From the NCBI RefSeq assembly GCF_050908995.1, contig NC_135123.1, positions 16,492,001 through 16,556,000 of the forward strand: 64,000 nucleotides of DNA, given 5' to 3'. A model generated the notes under the pieces. It made no database searches, had not been told where the DNA came from, and saw nothing but the letters and a program-made list of their open reading frames with translations. The translations under genes were made by a program, and so were the position numbers. This document shows, piece after piece, positions 1-11,639 of the stretch. The DNA comes from Andrena cerasifolii. Lineage: Eukaryota; Arthropoda; Insecta; Hymenoptera; Andrenidae. How positions within the stretch are numbered: position 1 is the stretch's first letter; each line of letters begins with the position of its first letter.

Positions 1-991
1 CCGAGACTGCTCTCGAACAGAATTTAAACAATTTGCATAAAACAGGAGATACAAGCAGCCTGTAATTTATAACTCGATACGGTGGCTATGCCCCGCGGGT
101 CTGACGCTGGATTACAGTTTCCAAGAAGGTATAATTTTAATATCCTCAGCATACAAATGCTAAATGGATTTTCGTTTATTTTCCGTGTCGTTCCTTGGAA
201 ATGAAGTTTCCCGGTGCGAACGTGCAGACAATTTGCACGGGAAGTTTCGCGATCTTTGAATGGGAATTCCCTCCGTTCGATCCGCGAGATCGTGTTTACA
301 TTAAACGTTCACTCCGCTTTATTTCCCTGGATATTTAGCATATCTTGTCACGATGGAGCATACTTAATTCGCGTCTGTTAATTATTCACCGCTGTTCAAC
401 GTAGTTACGAAAATAAAGCTGGGGGAACGTACGCTAGGTGAATTGTTCTTTAGAGAGTTTTTCGGTTGAAACTTCTAATTATATTTGAAAAGGTTCCTGT
501 GTTTTCGTTTTTGGTATTTTTTTAGGAGAACTTATCTGCTTTCGCGATGTTGATCTAAAATCGTCTTAATGGGAAGAGTTTTATACGCTTCAGAGCTTAA
601 AGCGGAACTTTTAGCCTTCTTTCACTTACGAGAGTTTGTAATTTTGTGGAACAGGTTGGCAAATAGAAGTACGGGAAAGCAAAAGCCGCGCGGTACGCTT
701 CCGTGAAAGTTAGTTCGTCGCCATTGCACTTTGACTGGAATTTAGAATTTCTGAAATATTCGATCGGTTACTTTACAATAATTATCGCGAAACTGTCATT
801 CGGTAAATAATATTATTATTATTTATAAATCAAGAACGGTGCAGTTCCTCCTCCAACAAATTCAGAGTGAATAGATAGAAAGCATCTTGTTCCATTTGTG
901 TTGGTACATTCAATTTTCGCTTCTGAAAGCTCGAAATTTTTAGGAGAAGGATGTTTTCTAACCACCCTTGGCTCACACCTTTTTGTTTCAG
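1..991 (+). other. upstream intron portion of the multiplexin-like gene
   Basis: This stretch precedes the first recognisable exon and ends in a pyrimidine-rich acceptor (TTTTTGTTTCAG) at 980-991. The following exon begins inside a codon, so an earlier coding exon must exist outside the window and the intron is phase 1. I see no exon, RNA gene or repeat within it. The short open frame at 830-1027 on the opposite strand overlaps the true exon and has no support. Confidence 0.6.
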
Positions 992-1257
992 AACTGGTTT
1001 ACGATTTACTCGAGGCGACCGTGGCATTGACAGACGACAATAATTTGTACATCGACGATGGTCTCGACGGATTTCCAGCTTTTGGTTTCCGGCCAGGATC
1101 CGAAGTGAAACAACCCTATCGATTATATCTCCCGGAAAAATTGCCAGCTGAGTTCACTCTGGTGGCAACATTAAAGCCGACATCTTTCAGAACCAGTTAT
1201 CTGTTTGCAGTCCTTAATCCCTTCGAAACTGTGGTGCAATTGGGCATTCGAATTTCG
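992..1257 (+). CDS. Mp: exon: N-terminal half of TSPN/laminin-G-like domain, collagen XV/XVIII (multiplexin) family
   Basis: This 266-bp exon encodes about 88 residues of the thrombospondin-N-terminal-like domain found at the amino end of collagen XV/XVIII and insect Multiplexin, an extracellular-matrix proteoglycan-type collagen of basement membranes. Seen: an opening YDLLEA, then DGFPAFGF, a LPAEFTLVATLKP strand, and the family hallmark LFAVLNPFETVVQLG close to the 3' end. It follows a TTTGTTTCAG acceptor and stops at ATTTCG before GTGAGT, a consensus donor. It begins in codon position 2 and ends in phase 0. The open frame runs on past the donor to 1410, but family similarity stops at the donor, so that extension is intronic. 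The family is clear from the motifs; assignment to the single insect multiplexin gene is inference because the collagen and endostatin parts are not in view. A related TSPN collagen is the main alternative. Confidence 0.88.
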
Positions 1258-2894
1258 GTGAGTACAACTGTGATCCCATTTAAAGTCACGTATTATGTGA
1301 CTTTATCATATACGTGCGCATTTATCATAATTTGTGCGAGGACAGTCTGGAATAAGTGTAGTAATGAACTGTTAAAGAGAATAATTGTGACAGTACCTAA
1401 TGCATATTAATCAGTCTGGTTCAATTAGTAATACATACTAATTATTGCTCGCGCCTTTATCGCTGTTGTCAATTATGTTACGTTCATTCTTTTTCCATTT
1501 CTTAACAACTTTTAATATATAATTTTCATATCTCTTTGTGCATCATTTCCCCATATGTATCTTAATTATTTATCCATAAGATAGATAGGAACTGGCAAGG
1601 AGAGTGCACGAGATTAAAAAATTCGACAACCTTGCATATAGAAATTTTAGAAATAATTAAAAATTGATAAAAACGTGCACATATATCTAGAATTACTGTA
1701 TAGATTATACTTGAACATCCACTGCAATTTAAACCTCTACAACCAAAATATTTAAGACACTGGTAGTCATTCAAAATGACGTATGCCTTAACAGGTGCAT
1801 TCCAAATTCATTTCATATACATTTTAGTGTAAAATAATGGATTATAATCCCCGTGTTAAAATAATTAAACATTCATATTTTGTGAATTAGCAAATGTAAT
1901 ATAAAATGTAGATAATATATGTTGCTTTAAAGTCACACATCGTTATAGATGGTTAATTACTCGATGTTCTTTAAACATTTTAAATAGTAACGCCTTATAA
2001 GTTCAATTACAAACACTGTGCACTAACTATTTGCATAATTTCGCTGCCCCTGTGAGTATGAAAGCTTCACAGAGCCGACAAAAATTCGTAATTGCAAGTA
2101 CCATCGGTCGACTTATGAGGATTTCCAGCAGCTCGATAGACTTTTAAGTCGACGCTTCTGAATGTTGGTGGTGCGGCCTTTCTTCATGTTCCCCGAATCC
2201 CTTCGAGGCCGTTGTTGCAGCTCTCGAGCGTTCAAATTTCTTTGAGATCTTTCACGTTTCTCGCGGCACCGTTTCGACGGGTAATCCGACGTCTACGTGT
2301 TCTGCAACGGAAGCAGGCTGCTTGCTTTCGACGTTTTCGAGAGGACTCGATCCCCATGAGAATCGATGGCACGTGGCCGCGACCGCGGGAAAACAGCTCC
2401 ACTTTCGAATTCTGATCTATTTTCCTCGGGGAAACGACGGGAAAGCGATTCCCGAATAATTCCGAAAGCGGGACGTTCGCTGATTATTAGATGAAGGACT
2501 CGTCGATGGGAGAATCGGTGATTTCAGTTTACAAATCGAGGGTGGAGTTTTCCACTGGCTCTGTGCACGGTAAACCTTTATTCGTGGAAGGATTTGTACG
2601 GTGGAAAGAAAAGTTGTAGATCTGGACAAGCTACATCTTTTATGTTGTATTACTTTTTCTCGTGCGACAAACGGTTTTCGAAAAAGTCCGAAAAAACTAA
2701 AAAAAAAAATTTTTTTATTACTTCTAGAACACTTTTTATTTATGAAGGCGAACACCTTTCTTATGCCCTACTTAGTACATAAGAATAGGTACCACTGAGA
2801 AGTTGTAATTACATGGTACTTCCAAATTAAAACTTCTCTCTGAATGTAGACTAATAGTAGCCCGATTTGCGACGTGAAATAATTTTTGTCGCAG
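1258..2894 (+). other. intron between the two TSPN exons (1,637 bp, phase 0)
   Basis: The intron is bounded by GTGAGT at 1258 and AATTTTTGTCGCAG ending at 2894. It is AT-rich to about 2,000 and GC-richer at 2,150-2,500 where short overlapping open frames occur on both strands; none has a recognisable domain or codon pattern. No repeat or RNA gene was recognised. Confidence 0.8.
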
Positions 2895-3170
2895 GATGGA
2901 CCAGGCACAAATCAGAATGTGTCTTTAGTATACACGAATTCTGATCAACATTCGCATTCAGAAGAAGTGGCAAAGTTCACCGTGCCGAAGTTAACGAAGA
3001 AATGGTCAAAAATCGTCCTGAGGGTCTCGACGACCGACGTCACTTTGTACCTGAACTGCCACGAAATGGCTAGACAGAGAGTGACCAGAATACCACTGGA
3101 ATTGGTGTTTGATACTGCCAGCACGCTCTACATCGCACAAGCTGGGCCGCATATTCAGGAGAGATATGAC
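2895..3170 (+). CDS. Mp: exon: C-terminal half of TSPN/laminin-G-like domain, collagen XV/XVIII (multiplexin) family
   Basis: This 276-bp, 92-codon exon continues the domain in phase 0 from the preceding one. In family order it shows a NVSLVYT strand, a VAKFTVP strand, the W-x-K-I-V-L-R-V strand, VTLYLNCHE (with the usual single cysteine of this domain region), and TLYIAQAGPHIQERYD, which matches the '..LFVGQAG..' segment of collagen XVIII-type TSPN domains. The acceptor is GTCGCAG at 2888-2894 and the donor GTGAGT begins at 3171 right after the ERYD codons; both introns are phase 0. The residues expected next in the family (a short strand ending in a cysteine after the QAG segment) are missing, so a further exon must lie downstream. 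I could not find it within the window. Confidence 0.88.
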
Positions 3171-5989
3171 GTGAGTACACAAGCAACATTATTGTAGATC
3201 ATCACGGTTAAAATTACTCTAACCGTCGCTGGAACGATGCTGAATACGGTTGGACCCGTTTTGCTTAGGGTGTTTTAGCTCTGGCATTATTTAAATTTTC
3301 TTTTAAAAGCACACGTACAGAATTGTAAATAGTTTTCAATAACGTTTATCTGACTCTTCATCCTTACAGTAGTGTATGTATTGGTGAAATTGTTGCATAT
3401 TCTGTAAAGTGTACAGTAACATTTTATATTTCATATTGTGTACGAAGGTATATTAGGTATACACAGAATATTAATATTTTTGAAAATAATGGTACGTTCT
3501 TTTAAGTCTAGAATAATTGTTAGAGTCTCAATACCACGTAACGAAAAGAAGATGGAAATGATGGTCTAAACAATTCAGCATCGTTTCCATTTGTAAACAG
3601 CTATTGAACCTTCACGAGTCTCGTCAAGTCAGAAAGATTGACTGGCGATTGCGAGTAAATAAATCTCGAAACGTGATGGTCACAGGACGATCAGTAGGAA
3701 ACCTCGAAAGCATTAGAACCTAAGGTACAATACTCGAATAAACATTCGAATCTTTGAAGAATTAGGAGTTATCCTTTGAAATTCTCAACGGAAATATTTA
3801 CTTTAGTGTTCGTGACAAACTTCTTATAAGACGATATTAAAAAAGACGCCTTGTCTTATAATTTGAAAAATTAAATCAAGTAGGACACATGTTCACTCAA
3901 ACATCCTTTTCTAAGCGCAAAAAAGATCTTACACACTCTAATTCGTGTGACTCTACACACGCCCACCTTTTCACTAAAATATTAAAGTATCGGGTAATTA
4001 ATTCGGATTAAAGTAATTGTCTACCGATTTCAATTTTACCCACGGCCAGCAATGGATTGTTTTTATAAAATATCATTTGGCGTACGTGAAATATCCCTCA
4101 GTTGTCGCCGTAGGTAATAACTTCACGACATTTATTGGCGTTTCGACCAGGAAATGGCTGGTCGGGCGCTGTTAGTCATAATTTCGAAACCGTGGTGTTC
4201 GAAACATCGATTTTCTGGCTGCTATTTTAAGTCGTCGCTTAGCCATAATTAGCTTCCATACCGATGCACTCTAATTTTCTGTGTGCCCTGTACACGCCTC
4301 GCAACGCTATGTGCTGGAGAAAATGATTTACTTCGGTCCTTTGTTAATTAGCCACTGACGATAATTATTGCAATCTGGCGCATTGCAACATTTCGTTATA
4401 ATTATACATATAGTATCTGCACTAGCGTATGCACTACCCACTGGCTGGAAATTATACAGTCGTAATTAATACGCGAAGATTTACCAGCAAGATCAGTAGG
4501 TACACCGCGTTTGTACGCTTTTCGTAAATCTTTTTGAATCGTTGAAACATAAATCGCTCCACGTATAAAGTACGAATAATTAATCCGTTACTTGATTGGT
4601 CGGTTCGTTTTGGTATTCGAAAAATGCGCAAGAATCGGGGCCGCAAAAGAGTAGGGCATTTGTCCGAAAAGAATCGTATTTTTTAGGTGAAACAGTGATA
4701 TTTTAATTAAATTCATTCTCATAACTCGCGAGGAATTTTAGCCCAATATTACCTTCCTGATACTTATTCAAACTAGATTATATTATATTCATTATGATGC
4801 ACACTGTACCTATATTTGAATTATATAACTAATTTATTCAGGCAACAAAAATCTAAGAAAATCCGCGTGCTGGAAGCGCAGCTAAATTCGTACCGCTATT
4901 AAATATCAGTGAAATTGAAACGGCATACGTGACCCGAGGTTAGCAGAGCGGCGATAAATAAATAAAACTGCCAGGGAAATGGGGTCAACGTAACAGATAA
5001 ATTGGAAAAAAAAGCAATAATTGCTATCGAATAATAATAGCTGCCTCAATTGTTCTTTTCCCTTTGGGCACTCGCCGTCTCTGCATTCTATCTGCCATTT
5101 CTTTTGCTTCTTGTTGCGTCTCCTCCATTTCCCTGTGTCCGCGACCAGCGTTGTTCCAATGCTCGAAAATCACAAGGGACTGGGATTCATTATCCACACA
5201 CGTGTACACGCGTTTGTGGCGTCTGTGCGTGTCGTTCCATATTGTCGATTATGCGCAGATTCGAGAGAGGTCCAGATATGACGAATTGAAATCCCTTCTG
5301 GCTCGGTGGCCCGACGAAAATATTTCGACTTGGGTAGCGTGAAGTTCGCCGGCAGCTTCCTTTTGAAACCGAATTGTTGAATTCGATACCGGCGGTTTAT
5401 GCGGAATTCTGATGCACCCGAGCTAGGTAGAATTTGATTGACAATTTATTTTCCAAGCCGCTGAGCCCGCGTTATTTCAAAGGCTGCAAGACGAAAAAAA
5501 TGGAATTTCGCGTCGGCTATTGAACACGCGCAGCGAGTCCACCGTTCTGAATATCTTTCATTAATGGAATTATATTCTCGAATCGCGAGAAATCGGTGTC
5601 AGAGCCTGTTAAATGAATACCGCTATGACAGGTAAACTTTTATTTCTAGCTTCTTGTTCCCTTGTGGAGACGATTCAACACGCAAATGGAATTGGCTTAT
5701 AATAATGCTTGCACGTCACGTCTGTAAATTTGGAAGCTGATTCCTGATTTCCACCACGCTCCAGATGTAGTATTTGTTTACAAGAAATATCATTGCAGGG
5801 TTTACAAATTTGTTAGAGAAACATGTACTCTGAAGCTATTTCTTTCTTTTCTTTTCGTCGCAATATCTTCCAACCATTTACCGAGAGCACACACAATACA
5901 GTAATATAACAATTTATTAATAAAACGATAGAAAAAGGACGCTCAATTCTCAAACGTTCTATACGAAACTGTAACATAAAACAGTACAC
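3171..5989 (+). other. giant intron, first part: no gene seen
   Basis: Downstream of the GTGAGT donor this AT-rich sequence shows no exon or repeat I can support. Open frames around 5,021-5,342 overlap one another in three frames, are rich in Phe/Leu/Ser because of a pyrimidine-rich strand, and carry no domain, so I treat them as chance. Confidence 0.55.
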
Positions 5990-6900
5990 CATTTCCTGTT
6001 AAACCCAACGCAGACTTCGAGAAATATCTCGTAGTCTTTCGAAGAACTTCAACAGATAACGAACAAACTCATCAACGCGACAAGTCACAAAACCTGCAAA
6101 ATTCCGATACACGCGCACCACTTTCTTATACATTACTACCAGAACATATTTTTTGCCTCTTAAGGAGTCAACCTCTTCGTTGCCACCACCCACGCACACC
6201 CCATTGAGTTTTTATGGTCACCATGAAAACTAAGTTTCCAAGAAACGTTCTTATCGGATGTTCACCGCCATTTCCATCTGACAGTCTCTTTTCACCGTGG
6301 TCCTCCCCCCTTGACTGTTTGACGCCCTTCGAGGGCAACGACAAACTTTTCTTTCTTTACGTGGCCTACGACTCGCAAATCCTCCCTCTTCCCTCCCTTG
6401 GTGTTCAAACTTACCGTTGTTCTCTCTTCTACTCCCCTTCCCACTGTTTCGTACATCCTAGGCCGAAACTAATCTCTATAAATTGCTCGACGCCTGTTTC
6501 ATTGGCGCTCCCCGCAGGCCCGCCTTCACCATCGCCGTAGAAACATCTGAAATTTATGGGTAACACGGTTATTGGCTGATAAAATCTTTATGCGAGGTTT
6601 CGCGGATTTATTCCGGCAAATTTTAAGGATCAAGGTTAGGGGACGGCTCTTTCAGCTGCTAATATCGTGGGCGTTGAAACAGGGAATTTGAAAAGTTAGG
6701 AGAGAATCAAGTGAATACGGTATAGTGGATTCATAAAGAGGATTCAGCTGATAATGCATTGACTGTGAATTATTTAATGCAGGGCTTGATGGAGGAACGT
6801 TGAGGCGTGTAAAATAAATTGATGTTTTGGTTGGAGTGTTGCCGCGAAATTCGATGAATTCCTCGATGAAATGGATATGTGTTGGATTAAAAGTAGGGAA
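5990..6900. other. strand-skew switch island centred near 6.55 kb
   Basis: On the + strand the left part is C-rich and the right part G-rich. By hand count 6001-6300 has about 42 G and 87 C, while 6601-6900 has about 89 G and 33 C. The sequence between is GC-richer and CpG-containing. No open frame here shows a domain. This is one member of the recurrent island class described in the findings; the cause (replication origin, divergent transcription or mutational bias) is not decided by the sequence. Confidence 0.6.
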
Positions 6901-6907
6901 AGGTTTA

Positions 6908-7521
6908 AGGGGATATATACATTTAGCCGCGGGAAAATTACTGATTTTAGGAATTTTTCAAGGGATTGTTAAAAAAAATAAAATACTTATTACACATGAT
7001 TTATTAGTCCATAAAGTATACGAAAAGATTTATTTACAATAATTTTTGTATTAAATTATTTGCGCTTTTTGAAGTTCTTTAGACCACTAAAGAAAAATGG
7101 TTTGCATGATATCTCCTTTAAACATGGATGGATCTGAAAAATAAAATGATATTCTTACAAAATAATGTTGCTATTATGGGCTGACAGGCCAAATTTTTTA
7201 ATTGAAAAAAAATGAATTTATGGCACTTTATAGTCAAATGAATTGTTTTCATGCAAAAGTTTGATGTGTAATTGTGCATAAAAATCTAATTAAACAAAAT
7301 ACATAGAAGAATGGTTCGTTAGCCCATAATAGCCACATTATTTTACATGATTACGATTTTATTCTTCAGATCCATCGATATTTAAAGCAGATATCATGCT
7401 GACCTAAAAAATCATAAATAAAATAATAAATATTTTGCTTTATTTTTTTCTTAATAAGACCCTTAATAACATTTCTAAAATTATTCATTTTCACCGCGGT
7501 TAAACGTATGTAACCCCCCAA
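6908..7521. repeat. old long inverted repeat (foldback-like)
   Basis: Two arms of about 210-280 bp face each other around a loop near 7,190-7,310. The outer left sequence with TTTAGCCGCGG reappears inverted near 7,494-7,510 as CCGCGGTTAAA. Inner matching blocks include CATGATATCTCCTTTAAACA/CATGATATCTGCTTTAAATA, GATGGATCTGAAAAATAAAA and the nearly identical GCTATTATGGGCT. The left arm carries about 90 extra bases. Arms are only moderately similar, so the element is old. I found neither a clear target duplication nor coding capacity; its superfamily is unknown. Confidence 0.6.
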
Positions 7522-10384
7522 TGATGTGCTGCTCTTGGAGGGGGTTGATATTGTATTAGTTTCGTGGAAACGCATGGAATTGTGAGTTACAATTAAAAAT
7601 ATAATAGCAGATTTTATTTGCTGCTCTGCTTCCCTGGATATATGCAGTGGAATTACAATTACACGATATAATAGAATTTCCTATACCCAGTAGCATTATT
7701 AAAGCCTTCGGTTTTTAACGAGAAAAGAAAGTAACAGCTTTTACAGAAAGAAGCAGTTCACAGTGTTCCTAAGGAACTCCATTCTACCAAGGAACAAAAT
7801 ATAATATAGTAATATTTTAGCAACGTAGAAATTATCGAATAATAATCTCATATTACTCCAAAATGGAGGTATATATCATTTACATATTTAAGGTATTCTC
7901 ATTCATAAAGTTAAGTAGATATGTTTTCCCTTCGGATTTATGAGAAATTTCAAAGAATCCAGCAATTAGAGAATAGATCGTATCGAAAAGGGTACAATTA
8001 TTGTTGAGCTTTTCATCGGCATGGATATAGCACATAGAAACTGGCATTAACGCGGAATTCAGTTTGCTGAATTCCTCGATTTTCTATAGGAACATAATCT
8101 TTCTTTCAGACACCCGATACACCCTATCAAATAACACGTATCAGGGTATAAAGGCAGCCCCGAACAATTTAAAAATCAAATACACCTGGACACCACAGAA
8201 GTAGGAGACCCAAGGTGGGAGATTTGATCCGAGAACAATTTGTCGTTTATCTAGGCGTGTCCTATTCTCGATCTCTCATCTTCCCGCCTTTCGCAATTAC
8301 TTTCCTCTCTACAGGTCTCCCTTGTATTTCTTTATATGTCCATTCCTCTTCCCATTTCGATTGCTACAAGTACCGTGGTCCAATACGAATTCATTCGATG
8401 CTTTATTTCAGAATAAAGTTTTAAACATTTTTGTCATCGAAAGGGTTACAATCAGAAATAGGAACATTCCTCAGGGAAAGAAGCACGAAATTTATGCAAA
8501 TACTTTCATTTTTAACTGAAGTTATTGTACATGCACATAAAGGACACTATTTTATTAAATATACACGTCAGTTTTTTATGTCGGATTTATGAAAATTTCC
8601 TCGCACGAGTTTATTAAATTTATGAAAATTTTGTGAGCTTATTGAATTTATAGTCAGTATAGTCCTCTTAAAATATAAGAAAGTTTCCGTATATTAATTT
8701 TTCCGAAGAAAAATATTTTCAGCTGTGAATGTAATTACGTGAAAAAAATGTCACTTTTCCTTCGTAAAGAAACCTGCTCCTTCGACCTTCCTTAATATCA
8801 CCCACCCAATTAAATTAATTTTCCAGCGACTTTCGTGCTCCAGTTTCAAGCTACACAGTACTTTGATGTCGACGTAACGAGTGATCAATTAGTGTAGGGT
8901 TTGATCGAATTTCTTTGGCAGAAAGTTAAATTTGCTTACGTCATATGTAATGCGTTTCCAATACTGTATCGTCGCGCATGTTTGACCTGGAAATTATGAG
9001 CACTTCTCCAGGAACTTACTGGATTTTCACGTGCGTTCAATACAGAACACTCGTCAACATATTACTCTGATCGCGTTAACATTCATAGGTGGAAATTCGA
9101 TCTCCCTTTGGCTTATTTATCGCCACATCTTCACCCACTTCTCTTATCTCTAATCTCCTAATATATAATATTTAAAGCAGTACTTGGAATTGATTTCCTA
9201 TTTGTAGTGATTCATATAAACCTAATACTACTTTATCTTTTATTTCTCAATATCATGTTATCAAATTCGTGATGAACATATCACAGGGTTGAAATAAATT
9301 GTTCACTTCAAGGCATCCGAAAAATTCCCCCACAGTGTGTTCCAACAGATTTTGTTATCGGCCTCGAAAGATTCTGTGAATACTTCTGACGAAGAATTTA
9401 TAACACCGTAATGGTAATTTTTTATCCGATTGCGGAATGTTCCCGTAATAATCTCACTGACACGATTTAATTAAATTTCGTAATAGTCCATCGCAGCGAT
9501 GGACACTGCACACCCCACCGCAGAACTAGTTGTCGAAACTTTTATCACAAGATAAAGCCGCAATGAAGTTATAAAATATTCAGCTTCGAGATGAAGTTAC
9601 ATTATCTGCAGTTCGTTAAAATCCTTCCATTTCAGAGTTATCGAGACGATTCCATTATCATTCCGAATCAGTAACAAGTTAATACCATGTCCACCGAAAA
9701 AATTAACTCTGTTACTCTCAGAGTCAATCCATTTTTAAATACTATCTCTAATATTTAATTTATCCCACTGACAATAAGGAATCTGTATTGTTAGAGATCT
9801 CCTGCGAGCTTCAGTAGCGAGGCAGCCATTCTTGTGAACGTACATTTTTGCGTACCTGCACCGTATTGTCGAACTAGCCCAACGTTCAGACGAACGGATT
9901 CCGTTTGTTCGAATTTTCGTTGTGTCGTCTCCGAGCGCCATGGTTTTCGGAGGAATTGGCGAATGTAAATTCAAAGGGATGCTTGGCGAATACATGCCGT
10001 GTAATTATTTTACCGCGAAACCTGCTACGCTATTTAATTTACGATCGAATCTGCATAAAAGGGCCGTAAGTTATATAAGAATGCACCGGGTACACCGCTT
10101 CCGCTCGCATTTTACACGGCTGCGGTTACGTTTACAGCGGCATTATAATACCGCGCTGCTGGTTTCATCGTGTTTCAAAGATAATGCAGCTTTCAGTCTC
10201 CAGATGCATAGGATCTAATCCGTATTTCACATGACTTATTAATGCGACTCTTTTACGCGATAAGCTCGGAATATCCCGTGTCTTGATACTTCGTTAGACG
10301 TTACAACGCCGCGGCGAATATGCGCGTAAATCGCGGTAAGGTAAACTGCATATTACCTGGCCGCTTTATGGAAAAAAAGGGAGG
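7522..10384 (+). other. intronic sequence, no gene seen
   Basis: AT-rich intronic DNA. Open frames at 8,215-8,519 and 9,735-10,218 overlap on both strands or in several frames and show no motif or splice context that would support them. Confidence 0.5.
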
Positions 10385-10480
10385 ATGGAAATTAGCAATT
10401 TCCATCAATTAGAATTGATGGAACTTCATTGATAAATTTGGTAGGGGCGTTTTCCTAAACACTGGAAAAGTGTTTAGGAA
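10385..10480. repeat. cluster of three short perfect palindromes
   Basis: Within 96 bp there are ATGGAAATT-agc-AATTTCCAT (10385-10405), CCATCAATT-ag-AATTGATGG (10402-10421, sharing the CCAT with the first), and a 12-bp perfect stem TTCCTAAACACT with a 5-base loop and AGTGTTTAGGAA (10452-10480). The first two share four bases, so their stems compete with each other. The arms are too short for a microRNA precursor. Function unknown. Confidence 0.65.
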
Positions 10481-10916
10481 TATTTTGTGCTCGTTATCTG
10501 CATTTATTTACGCATAGGCTTTTGTAATTATTTTGAGTGTGATTTGAGGGTGATTTTCATATTCGGATGTCTATGGGGCGATCTAGAAATGGGGTTGCAA
10601 ATTTTCGGAGCATATTGGAAGTGAACAGATGTTCCTAGATACTTTTCAAAAATGCAGCACGTGGTTCTTCGTTTATTGTCTTTGTTCATAGAATATTCTA
10701 TCGAAGTAAGATATGTATCGAATAACATAAGTTGTAAGATAGAAGTATTCGTTATAAGCACTTGCAATAAAAAAACAAGACATTGCGAATTGTTCTAATA
10801 AGATTGTTTCGTGGACTTAGATATCCAGTAAAGTATTTAAACGTTTCGTCCAGTATAGCATTCAAAACAGTCTCTCTCCCAGCAGCTACTTCCTGCACAT
10901 AAATTCTCACCCCTTC

Positions 10917-11359
10917 CACTGGTGCTGCATGCAGACAAAAAAATTTAAAAAAACCCACTATGATGTAAGCAAAACTTGACAATAAAAAATAAAACACAGT
11001 GAAAAGAGTGTTTACTCTAAAAAGAGTGAAATAATAACAAATAATATTTGAAAAATGTGTTTACACTAGAACTTTTCATGATATATTGTTATCGATTTAT
11101 AATTAATTGACAGCCGTCGTGCGTGACTTCACGTTTAGGTAAGATTGTTGGGTAACGCGGTAGGTCACGCACGGCGGCTGTTAATTAATTCTAAATCGAT
11201 AAAAATATATCATGAAAAGTTCTAATGTAAACACATTATCCAAATATTATTAGTTATTATTTCACACTTTTTAGACCTCTATGTTTTATTTTTTATTGTT
11301 AAGTTATGCTTACATCGTCGTGGGTTTCTTTAAAATTTTTTAATTTTATTTCACCAGTA
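10917..11359. repeat. long inverted repeat with ~200-bp arms and 36-bp loop
   Basis: The left arm (about 10917-11127) and right arm (about 11164-11359) are reverse complements at roughly 85-90 percent by eye. Matching blocks include AACAATAAAAAATAAAACA-type, AGTGTGAAATAATAA-type, GTGTTTACACTAGAACTT/GTGTTTACATTAGAACTT, the following TTCATGATATAT, and CAGCCGTCGTGCGTGAC/CAGCCGCCGTGCGTGAC. The outer limit is CACTGGTG/CACCAGT. I see no transposase and no certain target duplication, so this is a non-autonomous foldback-type element or a hairpin of unknown class. Confidence 0.8.
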
Positions 11360-11621
11360 GTTTTGGAGAAAAATCTTCTACTGCAGCGTCCCCTTAAAGC
11401 CAAATGCCATAAAATATGTTTAAGGCCGGTATTCATAGTCGCTACTTATTCTTAAGCAAATGCTTAAGCATTCGTCATCCTTTACTAGCTACTAGGTTAG
11501 TAGACGACGCCGCATGCTTAAGAATAAGTAGCGACTATGAATACCGGCCTAAGAATCAGCCGGCAAACGATACCTGACTAATGCAAAAAACCGCATGAAG
11601 ATCGGTCCAGTAGTTTTGGAG
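11354..11621 (+). repeat. remnant repeat marked by a duplicated 15-mer CCAGTAGTTTTGGAG
   Basis: CCAGTAGTTTTGGAG occurs at 11354-11368 and at 11607-11621. The second copy is preceded by AAAAACCGCATGAAGATCGGT, a tail pattern I associate with insect interspersed retroposon 3' ends, though the family cannot be fixed from here. The Harbinger-type MITE lies between the two copies. The local order suggests a composite of nested old insertions. Confidence 0.4.
11424..11549. mobile_element. 126-bp PIF/Harbinger-type MITE with TAA target duplication
   Basis: Perfect terminal inverted repeats of about 35 bp begin GGCCGGTATTCATAGTCGCT and end with the reverse complement; the element is flanked on both sides by TAA (11421-11423 and 11550-11552). 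A 3-bp TWA duplication is characteristic of PIF/Harbinger transposons. The interior is about 55 bp and non-coding, so the copy is non-autonomous and must have been moved by a transposase from elsewhere. The perfect arms suggest it is relatively young. Confidence 0.88.
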
Positions 11622-11639
11622 TAAAATGGTAACAGACAC

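Noticed and set aside
898..1410. Exon 1 read as a free-standing 170-residue protein
   Set aside because: Family similarity begins after the acceptor at 991 and ends at the GTGAGT donor at 1258; the flanking residues are intronic translation.
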